Assembly (NCBI GenBank): GCA_021464525.1 | Contig: JADRCO010000181.1 | Span: forward strand, 1 to 45,269 | Direction of reading: 5' to 3' | DNA length: 45,269 bases | Source: Rhizophagus sp. LPA8_4_AMF | Lineage: Eukaryota; Glomeromycota; Glomeromycetes; Glomerales; Glomeraceae | The notes under the pieces: model-generated | What the model was told of the DNA's origin: nothing | What the model saw: only the letters and a program-made list of their open reading frames with translations | Databases searched by the model: none | Program-made: the position numbers and the translations under genes | Part shown: piece by piece, positions 1 to 11,319 of the stretch | Numbering within the stretch: position 1 is the stretch's first letter | How the letters are laid out: the number at the start of each line of letters is the position of its first letter

Positions 1-293
1 TGTATAATTAATTTTTAAATAATACATAATACAAATAATACAAATATCAGAACTTATTAAATGTTAAAATAATATAAATTTTATCTAACATAATTATCAG
101 AATGTTAAAATATTACAATTGCCTTGTATATCAGAAATTTGCAACAAATATTAGAATATTGCACCGCAAATCAGATATGCCAAATGTCATCTGATATGCA
201 GCCGATCGATGATTATTTCTGAAATTTATCCAAAATTTAGCCAAATTTTGGCTGATTTTCCATATGTTCGATTTTTTGATTTCAACTAGTGTT
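1..293. other. AT-rich spacer, no gene seen
   Basis: No convincing reading frame on either strand. The stretch holds several short copies of the word TCAGA and a small inverted pair around 170-200 (TCAGATATG / CATCTGATA). It looks like ordinary repeat-bearing intergenic DNA. Confidence 0.5.
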
Positions 294-388
294 ACAGGTC
301 AAAAAATGCCAATCAGGCACCAATCAGTCACCAATCAGTCACCTGGTTGGTGACTGATTGGTGCCTGATTTTTCACTTTTTGACCTGT
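294..388. repeat. Foldback (MITE-like) element, 95 bp
   Basis: The left arm starts ACAGGTCAAAAA and the right arm ends TTTTTGACCTGT. Over about 42 bases the two arms are near-perfect reverse complements, meeting at the inverted core CACCAATCAGTCACC / GGTGACTGATTGGTG. Within the left arm, the unit CCAATCAGTCA is also directly repeated. No coding capacity. No target-site duplication was obvious. It resembles a non-autonomous foldback or MITE-type DNA element, but the superfamily cannot be assigned. Confidence 0.8.
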
Positions 389-1755
389 GCATTTTAATAT
401 ACCATGAAAATAACTTTTAACATTACCTAAAGCTGCAAAGGACTGAAATAGATATATTTCACATACAAATTGTCCTATTATTATCTATTATTGATGTGAA
501 TTTATGATCAGAATCAGATGTTAGGTCAAAAGGTCTGGCATGAATTCGATTAGCATCTACTACCTCATCTAGCATTTTGACTCTAACATAACTTGTACTA
601 CATTTCTAAATTTATAATTAAATTTGGATTCAGTTATACTTTAAATTTTCAAAACTATTCAGACTTATTACAAATACTGCTATAATTTCTGCTAATAAAT
701 GTACAACATATGTACAATAGTAATGCTAAATTTGAATAGAATTGTATGACTAATCTTTTCTTTGTTGTTAATTAACTGTACGATAAATCATTTTGCCATT
801 AAATGGGTATACGACAAGCAATTTTGCCCATGATATATTGAGTGTACAACAAAAATCGCTACACATGATTGATTAAATAGGAAATTTGTGTCACAGTATG
901 ATAAAACTCCTCAAAAAATCTGAAAGTGTATGCATAGATTTCACTATATAAAAATTTTTATATTCAGGGGTCCTATTGAACCTTGTAAAAAATCAAACCT
1001 TTCTTTAGCACAATCATTATTTTTTTATAAAAGAAGAAATTATATTATTCTAAATAATATTTTTTTGAATTTTTTTATAGTTGTAATGAGTACAGATCAA
1101 CCTATAGCAAGTTTTCTAATAAATACTTTATAATTTATTGATGAACCATTTAATTTATCAATTAATCGTGATATGTCAATCAGATCATCACATGATTATA
1201 GGATCAAAGAAGAGTAATATGACTGTAATATATTCATTTCATTTATAGAAGTGAAAAAATCGATTAACATCATAAGAAACTAGCTGAGTAATCAAACCAA
1301 CATACCTTGTGGATTATATAATTGTATATCACTTTGTTTTTAGTTAAGCATGCTATTGGAAGGCAAGATGTAATTCAGAATTTGAAAACTATAAGCAAAT
1401 TTTTTTTATCTAGGTTGAAAGCCAATTGAGTTTTGAATAGAAATATCACAAAGTAGAAAATTTTTTTATTACTAGAAAACATACAATTTCAGAATGAATA
1501 ACACTTAAGAAGGTAATTGGTTTTTTTAAACTTAAAAATATTATTTCATTAAGTTCTCGTTATGTACAATTTTTTGTAATACTTTATGACCATTCAGATA
1601 TTTTTATTCCAATTTCTAACTACTCCCCTCCCTATAATCAGCTAAGTCAGATTTCAGAAGCCACCTGTACCTACTACTACTCGACCAAAGCCATAAAAAC
1701 AGATACTAGATTGGTATTTGGAAGATGATGGTCTGGTCAGAAGCAAAGCTATAAA
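389..1755. other. Intergenic, no gene supported
   Basis: About 1.4 kb of AT-rich sequence with only short, compositionally random open frames. One 67-codon frame at 930-1133 is rich in Ile and Phe and has no recognisable domain. No splice chain could be built. Confidence 0.5.
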
Positions 1756-2856
1756 GGTAATGCTCCGCATGAACCGGCTCGGCTAGGCTTGAAAAAAAAA
1801 TTTCCGGCTCGAGCCAAGCCAAGCCGAGCTGGTTCAAAGGTTTCCTGAAAAATAAACGAAAGGAAAACCAGTAATATTTTACTAACATTCCTTTAATAAA
1901 AAAAAATCCTCCTTCCTTAAATTACCTTGCGAGGTCATTCCATAGCATCTAGGATTGCTCCTATAAAAAAACCAAAAAAGAAACGTCAGTTACGTTTACT
2001 AACGATCCTATAATAATAAAATAATTCTCATCCTTTAATTACCTTCTGTCCGAAGTGTCCAAAAAGATCCTACAAAAAAAAGGGAACAATAGAAACGTTT
2101 CCATAATAAAAAAAATAGCAAAGTTCCACCTTAACTTACAAGTTTCAGAATCCAAGTCCAGGAGCGTCCTTAAAGAAAAAACGAAAAAGGAACGTTAGTA
2201 ACGTTCCCATAATAAAAAAAAAAATACCGAAGTCCTCTCTCAACTAACCATTCCAGAGTTCTGGACCAAAAATCAAGTCCAGGGGCCGTCCCTAAAGTAA
2301 AAAAATGAAAGGAACGTTAGTAAATGTTTCCATAATAAAAAAAAATACCGAAGTCCTCCTCTCAACTTACCATTCCGGAGTTCCAAACCGAAATTCAAGT
2401 CCGGGAGCCGTCCCTAAAGTAAAAAAACGAAAGGAACGTTTAGTAACGTTCCAAAAATAAAAAAAAAACACGAACCCCCATACTTACTTCAGATTTTCAG
2501 ACCAGACCGAAAAAGTTTTTTTAAAAAAAATTTTGTTTAAAAAACCGATATAATAAAATCATCGATCGGTAAATCGGATCTATAAGTCACATGATCGATG
2601 CCGAAATCGCAGTAACGCCGACCGACGGAATCGATTTTTTTTAATCTTTATTTGTAACTATATGCAAGCTGGCTCGAGCCGGCTCGAGCTGAGTACATCC
2701 AGGCTCGAGCTTTTCAAGCTGAGCTCATTGCTGGCTTGAGCTTTTTCAAGCCGGCTCATGAGCTATCAAGCCGTTTTTAAATATGGCTCGGCTTGACTCG
2801 GCTTGAAAAGCTTGAGCCAACTCGTGAGCCGGCTCGGCTCGTGCGGAGCTTTACCA
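1756..2856. mobile_element. Non-autonomous TIR element, 1.1 kb
   Basis: The ends are imperfect inverted repeats: GGTAATGCTCCGCATGAACC at the left, and the complement of GCGGAGCTTTACC at the right. Both are followed inward by GGCTCG-rich, Ala/Leu-like GC-rich tracts (GGCTCGGCTTG repeats) that stand out in this AT-rich window. The middle has about six degenerate units of roughly 95-121 bp, each centred on a short palindrome. No transposase frame is visible. I infer a non-autonomous DNA transposon; the family is unknown and no clear target-site duplication was seen. Confidence 0.65.
1860..2460. repeat. Degenerate tandem array with palindromic core
   Basis: Six units spaced about 95-121 bp apart lie inside the TIR element. 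The best core, at 2189-2207, is the 9+1+9 palindrome GGAACGTTAGTAACGTTCC; near copies lie at 2311-2331 and 2433-2452, and weaker ones near 1875, 1990 and 2090. Each core is followed by an A-rich run beginning ATAATAAAA. In the later units it is then followed by a conserved block containing ACCGAAGTCCTC and CCGTCCCTAAAGTAAAAAA. Confidence 0.7.
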
Positions 2857-2859
2857 TTT

Positions 2860-3478
2860 AGTAATAACTAAAATCATGTATTCATTTTTCTTTTCTGTTT
2901 GGTAATGGTCTCATTATATTTATCCTTAAGTAAAGCTAAATAAAAAAATATTTTTACAAATGAATAAACATTTGATTTATTATAATTATATGATTGCCAG
3001 TTACAGTTGGTATTTAAAATCCTTTGGCAGAAAAGTAATGACATTTCATATTTAATGAATTCTTTTTAATAACTATTCTGAGTGACTTATAAAATTTTTG
3101 GATGATTAAAGTTTCAGGTTAGGAGCTATCTTTACCATTAGGCTCTCTAAGTGTTATACAAACCATAGAAAAAAAACAAGATGGAAAGATCAATTAAAAG
3201 AGAGATTCAAACCATAATAATATGACATTGTTTAATTTTTTTAGATGCAGAAGTGGGCGTATACAAAACCACATGTTTGTACAATGTACAAACCATATTC
3301 TTATTATCTTTCACATTATCGTTGTTGCAATTATAAATTTTTTATTATTTACACGTTTTTTAATCTTTTTGTAGGAGTTAAATTTGTATAATTTCAAAAT
3401 TTGGTTGTATTTTATTATTATAATCGCGCAAATTACACATGATCATTTTTTTCTCTTAAAACGCTCTGTCACTTGTTT
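2860..3478. other. Intergenic, no gene seen
   Basis: Ordinary AT-rich spacer between the TIR element and the 3' end of the small minus-strand gene. A short inverted pair ACATGTTTGTACAATGTACAAAC lies near 3270-3292. No open frame of note. Confidence 0.45.
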
Positions 3479-4006
3479 TTAGAGACCGCCATTAACTTCA
3501 TAACTATCGATAGGAGTACTTACAGGAGCAACTTGTAGTCGACCTGGAGAAAGTGATTCATCTTTCGAATGACCTTATTAGTAAATAAATAATTAAATTA
3601 GAAATATCCATTTATTTAAAAAATTATTTTAAGAGATAAAAGAAATAATCAGGTTTACGATCTGTATTATTATCTAATTCGTTGAGCTTTTTATTAATTA
3701 TATCGAGAACTTCTTTAGTAAATTCCACTTAAAAAAAAATTTAATTTGATCAGATTTTATATTGAAAACAACTTTTTTGCCTTGGTAATACGGTACCTTG
3801 ATGTTTAACATGTTTATCTTCTTTTGATGATCCAGTGCTGATTTCATTCTTTTCATTCTCTGATACTTCATCGTTACTATCATCACTATAAAATTCACAG
3901 CCGATTCAATCATTTGAAAAAAAAAACTAATATATTAATATGTAACCTACTTTAAAGATATAATGACATTCTTAAAATCGGTAGAGTTTTTCTTTTCTGT
4001 ACTCAT
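3479..4006 (-). CDS. Small acidic unassigned protein, divergent to KAE1
   Basis: Four exons give a clean 102-residue frame: 4006-3951, 3885-3797, 3727-3659 and 3573-3479. All introns are GT-AG and all phases agree. The protein starts MSTEKKNSTDFKNVIISL, which contains a likely short beta-strand. An acidic low-complexity stretch follows (about residues 19-48), then a probable amphipathic helix (VEFTKEVLDIINKKLNEL, about 49-66), then a Ser/Pro-rich tail ending SYEVNGGL. Reading through the last intron instead gives an alternative end, PDYFFYLLK, with a stop at 3624. Its start codon is about 300 bp from that of KAE1, so a shared bidirectional promoter is likely. I do not recognise the family. 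The strand-plus-helix layout faintly recalls the KEOPS subunit Gon7, but that is only a guess from position and shape. Confidence 0.65.
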
Positions 4007-4304
4007 GTTTCCTTTTTTTAAAGTTTTTTTTTTAGGGGAAAGAAAAAAATAAATAAATAAAATAAATTTATGCGGGATGAAAGAAAAAAGTTTTTTGAAT
4101 AAGCTACTTATTTGGATAAGTATTTATTACTTTGCTGGTTATATTTCCACGTGAAACCAAATAGGTTTTTGCCAAATTAGAGTAAAATAAGGAGGAGTAA
4201 AAGTGACAATCTTTAATTACATTTAAATCACTGTCGATCTGTGTAACAAAATGATAAAGATTTTCTTCGGATAAATTTCTTTTTTAAATCAATGAATAAA
4301 AAAA
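4007..4304. promoter_or_regulatory. Probable bidirectional promoter
   Basis: This 298-bp gap separates two divergent start codons (minus-strand gene at 4006, KAE1 at 4305). It is AT-rich with poly-T/poly-A tracts (for example 4013-4032) and contains a CACGTG E-box-like hexamer near 4149. The promoter role is inferred from geometry only. Confidence 0.45.
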
Positions 4305-5863
4305 ATGATAGCAATAGGATTAGAAGGGTCAGCAAATAAATTAGGAATTGGTATAATAGAACATAATACTGAAACAGGCATAGTTAATATATTAGCAAAT
4401 ATAAGACATACGCACGTTACACCACCTGGCACAGGGTTTTTACCAAGAGACACTGCAGTTCATCATAGGGAATATATTATACCAGTTATTAAAGAAGCTT
4501 TAAAAACTTCTAATATTAAAATTAAAGATGTTGATGTAATTTGTTATACAAAAGGTGAGTTATAAAGCGTTTTTGCGAGAAAAATGTGGATAAAAATGTT
4601 GATTTTAAATCACAATTCTTTTATAATATTTGGTGATAAAGGGCCGGGAATGGGGGCTCCCTTAGTCTCTGTTGCTATTGTCGCTAGAACTTTGGCATTA
4701 TTATGGAATAAGCCTATTGTAGGAGTAAATCATTGTATAGGACGTTAGTAGTTTTTTGTTTTTATAATATTTCTTCTCCTTTTAAAATTTATTTTTCTCT
4801 TATTAACTACTTCTTAATTTCATAAGATATTGAAATGGGTAGAGAAATTACTGGGGCGGATAATCCCGTAGTATTGTATGTTAGTGGCGGTAATACTCAA
4901 GTAATTGCATATTCAGAACATCGGTAAGAGAGTTTAATATGAAAAGAAAAGAAAAAAATTTTTTAAAAAGGAAGAATCTTAACAGATGTAGATTTCAAAG
5001 ATAGATGACCAACAATGAATTTAATCTTTTACTTCAGGCACAGTAATTTAATTCTTGGTAACAAAATAAACTTTATATACATAGATATCGAATTTTCGGA
5101 GAAACTTTAGATATTGCTGTTGGTAACTGTTTGGATAGATTTGCAAGAATATTAAATTTACCAAATGATCCAAGTCCAGGATATAATATTGAACAATATG
5201 CAAAGAAGTATGCTCATAATCCCGTATAAAATTTTCAATTATATAATATATTTATATTTATTTATTATATTAATAATATTTATTTTATATATATATATTT
5301 TTAAAAAAAAATATTTGTTTTAGAGGAAAAAAATTTATTGAGCTTCCTTATACAGTGAAAGGAATGGATGTATCGTTCTCAGGAATTTTATCAAATATAG
5401 AAACTATAACAAACGATCAATTACCAAATAATCAATGTACTCCTGAAGACCTATGTTTTTCTTTGCAAGAAACTGTTTTTGCTATGTTAGTTGAGATTAC
5501 TGAAAGGGCCATGGCTCATATTGGTAGTAAAGAAGTTTTAATTGTTGGTGGCGTTGGATGTAATTTAAGATTACAAGAAATGATGGCACAAATGGTTGAG
5601 CAACGTGATGGAAAAGTTTTTGCAACTGATGAAAGATTTTGCATTGACAATGGAATTATGATTGCTCATGCTGGATTACTTGCATATAGAACAGGTTTTG
5701 TTACTCCATTAGAAAAATCAACTTGCACTCAAAGGTACGTTATAAAATTTATTAATTTCTTTTGAGTTTCGCTATCATATATACATATTCATTGATATTA
5801 TATTTTTTATGTAACTATTTTAGGTTTAGAACTGATGAAGTTTATGTTGCTTGGAGGGATTAA
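4305..5863 (+). CDS. KAE1: KAE1/OSGEP, tRNA t6A threonylcarbamoyltransferase
   Basis: Six exons (4305-4554, 4642-4743, 4827-4923, 5085-5207, 5324-5734, 5824-5863) encode 340 residues, close to human OSGEP (335). Family marks visible are the start [43 protein letters not shown], and the metal-binding motif VNHCIGHIEMGR, whose second His codon is split by intron 2. Further marks are [69 protein letters not shown], and the metal-binding Asp in CIDNG. It ends [15 protein letters not shown]. Kae1 is the catalytic subunit of the KEOPS/EKC complex, which makes N6-threonylcarbamoyladenosine at position 37 of ANN-reading tRNAs, working with Sua5, Bud32, Cgi121 and Pcc1. All catalytic residues are present. 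A donor GTATGC at 5208 is preferred over GTATAA at 5224 because only the former keeps the frame and restores the family's AKKGKK sequence. Confidence 0.96.
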
Positions 5864-6180
5864 CTAAATTGTAAATTAATTGTACAGTTTTTTAATTAAA
5901 CAAATAATATAGTGTTTTAATATTACAATTGTTTTTTCTGTTGTCTCTTTAAAAAATAAAAAATAAAAAAAATGACAATAAAATAAAGAGATAAATTACA
6001 TTATTTAAACATAATGGAATCTTTTTGTTAATTTATTTTATCAATATCATATATAATTTACAAAAATCCCAACATTTCTTACTAAAATCAGTTATATTAA
6101 TAAAAAAAAAAAAAAAAAAAATTTTATTTTAGTGCAATAACATAAATTAATTATTAAATATTTTCATTGCTTTACCTGAA
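5864..6180. terminator. Convergent 3' region of KAE1 and a DUF7918-like gene
   Basis: This 317-bp gap lies between two converging stop codons. It is strongly AT-rich, with AATAAA-type words on the plus strand (near 5958 and 5980) and a run of 20 A at about 6101-6120. It probably holds both polyadenylation regions. No gene. Confidence 0.5.
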
Positions 6181-7498
6181 TTAATCATCATCATCAGAAT
6201 CCAGAATTTCTATAATTTCTCGAAGTTTTTTATTTCGTCTTATTTCTTCAGTTGGGTTATTTGAACCAGCTTCAATATCAATAAATTTTGTTTCTTCAAT
6301 TATTTCTTCAAAATATCTCGCAAATTTAACGTTTGGTGTATTTGAAACCTTTCTATCCTTTCTTGAATTATCCACCCTTTTTCCATTACATTTTTCAATG
6401 GATTTGTTAGCTGTTGATCTAATATTTCTATGATTATTCTTTGTAATTCGTTTATCACGTTTCCTTTTACGTGAACGATTTCTTTTCAATTGTTCACGTC
6501 CTCTTTCAATCTCGTCTTCGGATTCATTAATTTTTTCAAATTCATTTTCACTACTCCCTGATTCAGAAAGAGGATCCGGAGAAAGTCTTGAATATAATGG
6601 ATCAGAAGTAAGGCCTCTCGATTTTAACCACTCTCTAGGACGATAATGTACTGTGAGAATGGCCGATGGTTTATCAGCACTTTTCCATCCATAATAAGCT
6701 CTAATTCCTATTATACTATTATGATCACCTGCACTTTTTATTACCGGGTTCCCTTCTTCGGACAATGGTGACTCTTCAAATTGAGTATCATAAGGTAAGC
6801 TATTGGAATCATTAGAATCATTGATGGAGGGCATTTCGTTCTCCTTTAGAGACCATTCTGCTTCAAAAAATTCTACGGATATACTTCCAAATCCATGACT
6901 TTTATCTACTTTTAAATTAACCTTTGAATCATCATCATCCGCCCACAATGATGGAGCAAATAAAAAATTATATTTATTCTTATCACTTTCATTGACAAAA
7001 TAATCGATTATAGTTGAATGCGTGTCTGTTAATGTATAAGATACATGATCCCATATACCATCAACATATACATGTGCTCGATATTTCTTCCATTTCGCTG
7101 AATCTGCCCATAATTTAACGGTGAATTCCATTCCTGGTTTTGGTACTGCCACGAACACTGTTTTGTCACTAAAGAAAGGGTAGCATGTAAATATGTTTCA
7201 GTAATTGAAAGATTCAATTCCTATAAAAAAATGACCGAACTTAAAATATATCAAAACATTATATAAACCTTTCGTAACATTTGTTTGTTTTAATATCGTG
7301 TATAAGACTTGGCTTCGTTGTAATTTGCTAAAGTTTATTCAAACAAGAATAATATCTTGATTTACATATGAAATATAAAATAAATTGTAAACTCTTATAC
7401 AGAACTACCTCTTTACTAGTTTCATATGGTTCGCTATATTCTCGAAGAGGAATATTATTATTCACTAAGATTTCAATGCCGTAACCTTCTAAAATCAT
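6181..7498 (-). CDS. DUF7918-like nuclear protein (copy 1)
   Basis: Exon 1 (ATG at 7498) encodes a family-typical start, MILEGYGIEIL, then LREYSEPYET. The main exon (to 6181) carries FVAVPKPGMEFTVKLWADS, AHVYVDG, GFGSISVEFFEAEW and AILTVHYRPREWL, all shared with the copies at 22813 and 26753. A basic run RNRSRKRKRDKR looks like a nuclear localisation signal, and the very C-terminus, REIIEILDSDDDD, fits a SUMO-interacting motif. The N-terminal join is odd. Splicing 7417 (GTAAAG donor) to 7157 (CAG acceptor) keeps the frame and gives 352 residues, but it skips a small middle exon that the paralogue at 22813 has. The better-looking middle exon (acceptor near 7223) runs into another frame before joining. 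So either that exon is lost or there is a one-base shift. The function of DUF7918 is unknown. Confidence 0.75.
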
Positions 7499-7850
7499 GG
7501 CTTTTTTTTTCTTTCAGAATTTATTGTTTTGGAATTTAGATAGTTATAATGTGAATTCTAAAAAAAACTGTTTCTGTTACACAGTAGCAACCATATTACT
7601 ATATTAAGATACTACGATTTGTGTTACAGGAACTCGAATGCTAATAAAATGAAAAAATGAAAATGAGAAAACAAAATTATATAGTATTGATAATCATTAG
7701 ATAAATGCTTTAATTAATTATAAGTAAAATATGAACAATACACTATATATATATTACTTGACAATATAAACAATGATCACGACTTTTATGGCGTAATTAA
7801 TTAGTAATCAAAATTCTAACGAAATTTCTTTTTCTAATAAATTTCTTAAT
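7499..7850. other. Spacer: 5' flank of copy 1 and 3' flank of the GPI-type gene
   Basis: About 350 bp of AT-rich DNA. Nothing coding seen; it should contain the promoter of the DUF7918-like gene. Confidence 0.4.
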
Positions 7851-8258
7851 TCAAGTAAGCCAAAGAGCTATAGTCAATATTATGTTAAAAATTCCAATAT
7901 TCCATAAATTCAATAATATTTTGTTGCAAGAAGATATTTTATCAACTACAGTAACATAATCTACAACAGTATCAGTAGGACTTAGAGTAGTAACAGCAGG
8001 GCCAACATACGTAGTAGTAGTAGATAAAACAGTTACAACAGAAGGAGGTTGAATTGGTGAATTTGATGAACTAAAAGCAGGTTCATTAGCTGTTGGGATC
8101 GGATTATTTGGAAAAGCTGCTTGCGAAGGTGTCAGAGATGGCACAGGAAATCCTGTTGTCGAAGTTAAAAATGATGTTGGAAAGATTGGTTCTTGACAAT
8201 TTGTTAAATTAATACTACACAGTATTAATAACGATATCAAGAAAATTATTATATGCAT
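7851..8258 (-). CDS. Small Ser/Thr/Pro-rich GPI-type surface protein
   Basis: Single-exon frame of 135 residues. The start MHIIIFLISLLILCSINLTNC is a classic signal peptide with likely cleavage before or after Gln-22. The middle (about 23-108) is rich in Pro, Ser and Thr (for example TVLSTTTTYVGPAVTT), suiting heavy O-glycosylation. The C-terminus is hydrophobic (IGIFNIILTIALWLT) after a small-residue site SSCN, the layout of a GPI-attachment signal. Probably a cell-wall or plasma-membrane mannoprotein. No enzymatic domain is visible. It could instead be a single-pass membrane protein if the C-terminal segment is retained. Confidence 0.75.
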   Translation of the reverse strand: MHIIIFLISLLILCSINLTNCQEPIFPTSFLTSTTGFPVPSLTPSQAAFPNNPIPTANEPAFSSSNSPIQPPSVVTVLSTTTTYVGPAVTTLSPTDTVVDYVTVVDKISSCNKILLNLWNIGIFNIILTIALWLT

Positions 8259-9276
8259 TTTATAATATTTATTAATTCTTCAATATTGCAAAACGAAAAT
8301 TTAATGAGAATTTATGCTTTATTTAACTCATTTCATTCTGGTGATATACAAATTTTATTAATTAATTTGGATTTCTTTTTTTTGTTTCACAATTCTCACA
8401 ATTCGATTACCGTATTAATTTATTTTTTTTATTTAAAAATGAAATAATTTTTCAAAACTAGCAGTTCATGACTTTTTTAGAATAGAAGAATAGTAACTGT
8501 GATACAACGATTCACATTTATACAGTGCACATCGTTCAAAAAAAAATAATATACTGTATCAACATTACTAGAGGAAGATCTGTTCGTATATTTTAAATTA
8601 AATATGACGTAACTTGTAAACGAAAGCGGATAAGGACCCAAAAATCACACTTATACACATTGTTATTTGAAACTTATACCCTTCACAATTGGATAATTGA
8701 ATAGTAATTTTCCGTGTTTGTATTATTATTATTTACCGTATAACGTTGATTATACTGTACGCAGCGCTATACGGTACTTATATTCTTCTAAATATGTTTC
8801 CCCGAGTATTTATGTGTGACCATATCTGATCATAATGCGTAATTGTGAAACGTGAGAAACATGTAGATTTTATTTCTTTATAAAGCCGTTTATTGCGTAT
8901 GCTTGCACAGAACAAAAAAAGGGAGAATATTTTAGGGGGAACAATCAAAATTTTTTCTTTTTTAAAAAATCATATAGTATTAACGCGAGTCGCAATAATA
9001 ATTCACAATTCATTCAAATTCTTAAGTAGTGGAAGTGGTGGATAGATAGCCTGGAAATAAAAGCGCATTTTATGTTAAAGTAGTTTCGTATCCACAGTCA
9101 TTCAAATCTTTTCAACATCTGATTGGTAGAACGCGATCGCAGATCCATTTTTTTCAATCCAATCAAAGTCGTAAGATCCACGTATGACGATTTAATAAAT
9201 GCAGGGAGTTTTTCATTAGAAGCTAAGGATCATAATTTTTTTTCATTCTTTTAAATGTTTGTAAAGATAAAATATC
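8259..9276. other. Intergenic, contains a CRE-like site
   Basis: About 1 kb without a convincing gene. It lies between two divergent genes, so it should hold both promoters. A TGACGTAA word (ATF/CREB-type site) lies at 8605-8612, and a small hairpin-like run GTATAACGTTGATTATAC near 8738-8755. Confidence 0.45.
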
Positions 9277-11288
9277 ATGACAACTTTAAATAATAATTCA
9301 AGTTCATCTAAAAGTAAGTCTTCACAAATTGAACCAGTTGCAGTACAAGCGACATTAGAAGATGTAGCAGCTGGTATAAATAGGGTAGAAAATGTTTTAT
9401 TAGATCTTACAAAGCAAATAATCATACTAAACGAAAATATATCGACATTTTTAAACCAACAATTGCCACAAACTTCAAACGGTCATAAAACAAAGAATTT
9501 GGTTCATCAATTGGATGTACAACAAACTGAAATAAAACGAAGTACCAGTATAAGAACGTACCATAAAGATACATCTGATTCAATTGGTAACTTGACTTTA
9601 CAAGTTGCTACTCTATCTACTAGTGTAGCTCAATTGATTTCTCAACAGCAACAACAACAATTAAATAACGTTATCGCTTTACCACGTCCTCCTCCAAGAA
9701 TTCCAAGATGGGATCATGATCCTTATCGAAATCTAAATCATCAACCACCACCACGAATTTTTTCACCCAGACGAGATAGTAACGACGTATGTTATTATAC
9801 TTATTAACTATCAAAATTTTTCTTTATTTGTTTTAAAATTTAAACCGCATTTTTTATTTTAATCCTTTTATAGTTAGGTGATAAAGGAATTGATGATGTA
9901 ATTGAAAAATTTGAGAATATGCGTTTAAGACCAGAATTACTTCGTGGGATCTTGAATTATGGGTAGGATTTCAAATATAGTGATCTTTCTTTCACTATTT
10001 ATAAATGAAATTAATCATGCTTGAATTACATTTGTTTATTTATTTATTTTTTTATTTAGACTTGATCGACCTTCATCGGTACAACAACGAGGAATTCCTT
10101 TACTATTAAAAGGACAAGATGTTATTGCACAAGCTAAAGCAGGGAAAGAGAAATATGCGACATATTGTATACCAATTTTACAGAATTTGGAATTACAATC
10201 AGTAAGAACACAAGCATTAATTATAACATCAACCAATGAGACAGCGGGGCATATATATAGATTAATATTAGGACTATCAACATTAATGCACCATATAGAA
10301 TGTATGCTTTGTATAAGTGGGGGTAATATTGGAGATGATGTTAAAAAAGCACAAAAAAGACCTCATATAATAATAGGAACACCAAATCGAGTATGTGATT
10401 TAGTGAATTTAGACGCCATAGATTTATCATATTTGAAAATGTTTATTGTTGATGATGCAGAGCATCTATTAATGCAAGGATTCAAAGAACAAGCAATTGA
10501 ATTAAGAAAAGATTTTCCAATAACGACTATTGTACAGACAATTATATTTTCGGGAAACGTTAATACTGAAATAATGGATTTAACTACTTCATTACAAATG
10601 CGCGAACCTGTTAGAATACTTGTAAAAAAAAATGAACAAAATTTAAATGGAGTGCGTCATTATTATTTATATGTCGCCATGGAAAGAAGTGATTGGAAAT
10701 TTGAAGCTTTATCTGACTTATTAGAGAGTATTAAAAATCAAACAATGATAATTTATTGTAATAAAGAAAGCACTATGGATTCTATATGTTATAAATTATG
10801 TGAAAGGGATCTAAACGCTATTGCTCTGGTATGTAATTTCTTTTTTTGAGAAATTCTTATGAATGAGAGATTTTTCTTTAAATTTCCTGCGAATAATTTT
10901 TAGTATGGAGAAGTGGGAAGTTCACAAAGAGATTCAATTTTAGATAAATTTAAGTCAGGTAAGAATAATATATTAATAACAACAGAAATATTGATAGAAA
11001 TCGATCTATCAGTTCAACTAGTGATCCATTTTGAATTACCCTCAAAATCCGAAGATTACGGGAAACGGTAAGTACGAAATTTCCCACTTTTTGTTGCGTT
11101 TATTTATCACTTGTTATTTTATTAAAATATCCCTTATGGTATAAATAAATAGTATTACTTTAGTATCTGCATCAGGTAGTTATCAAGGTGTTTCAATATC
11201 ATTTGTAACATCAAAAGTTAAGGATATGAGTAATTTACGTGCGATTGAAAGTCTTTATAAAATTAAAATGCCTGAGATGCCGGTAAGC

Positions 11289-11319
<31 letters not shown>

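Noticed and set aside
1706-1888. 60-codon frame with LGLAWLEPE
   Set aside because: It overlaps the terminal GGCTCG repeats of the TIR element and stops in its palindrome array; no transposase motif.
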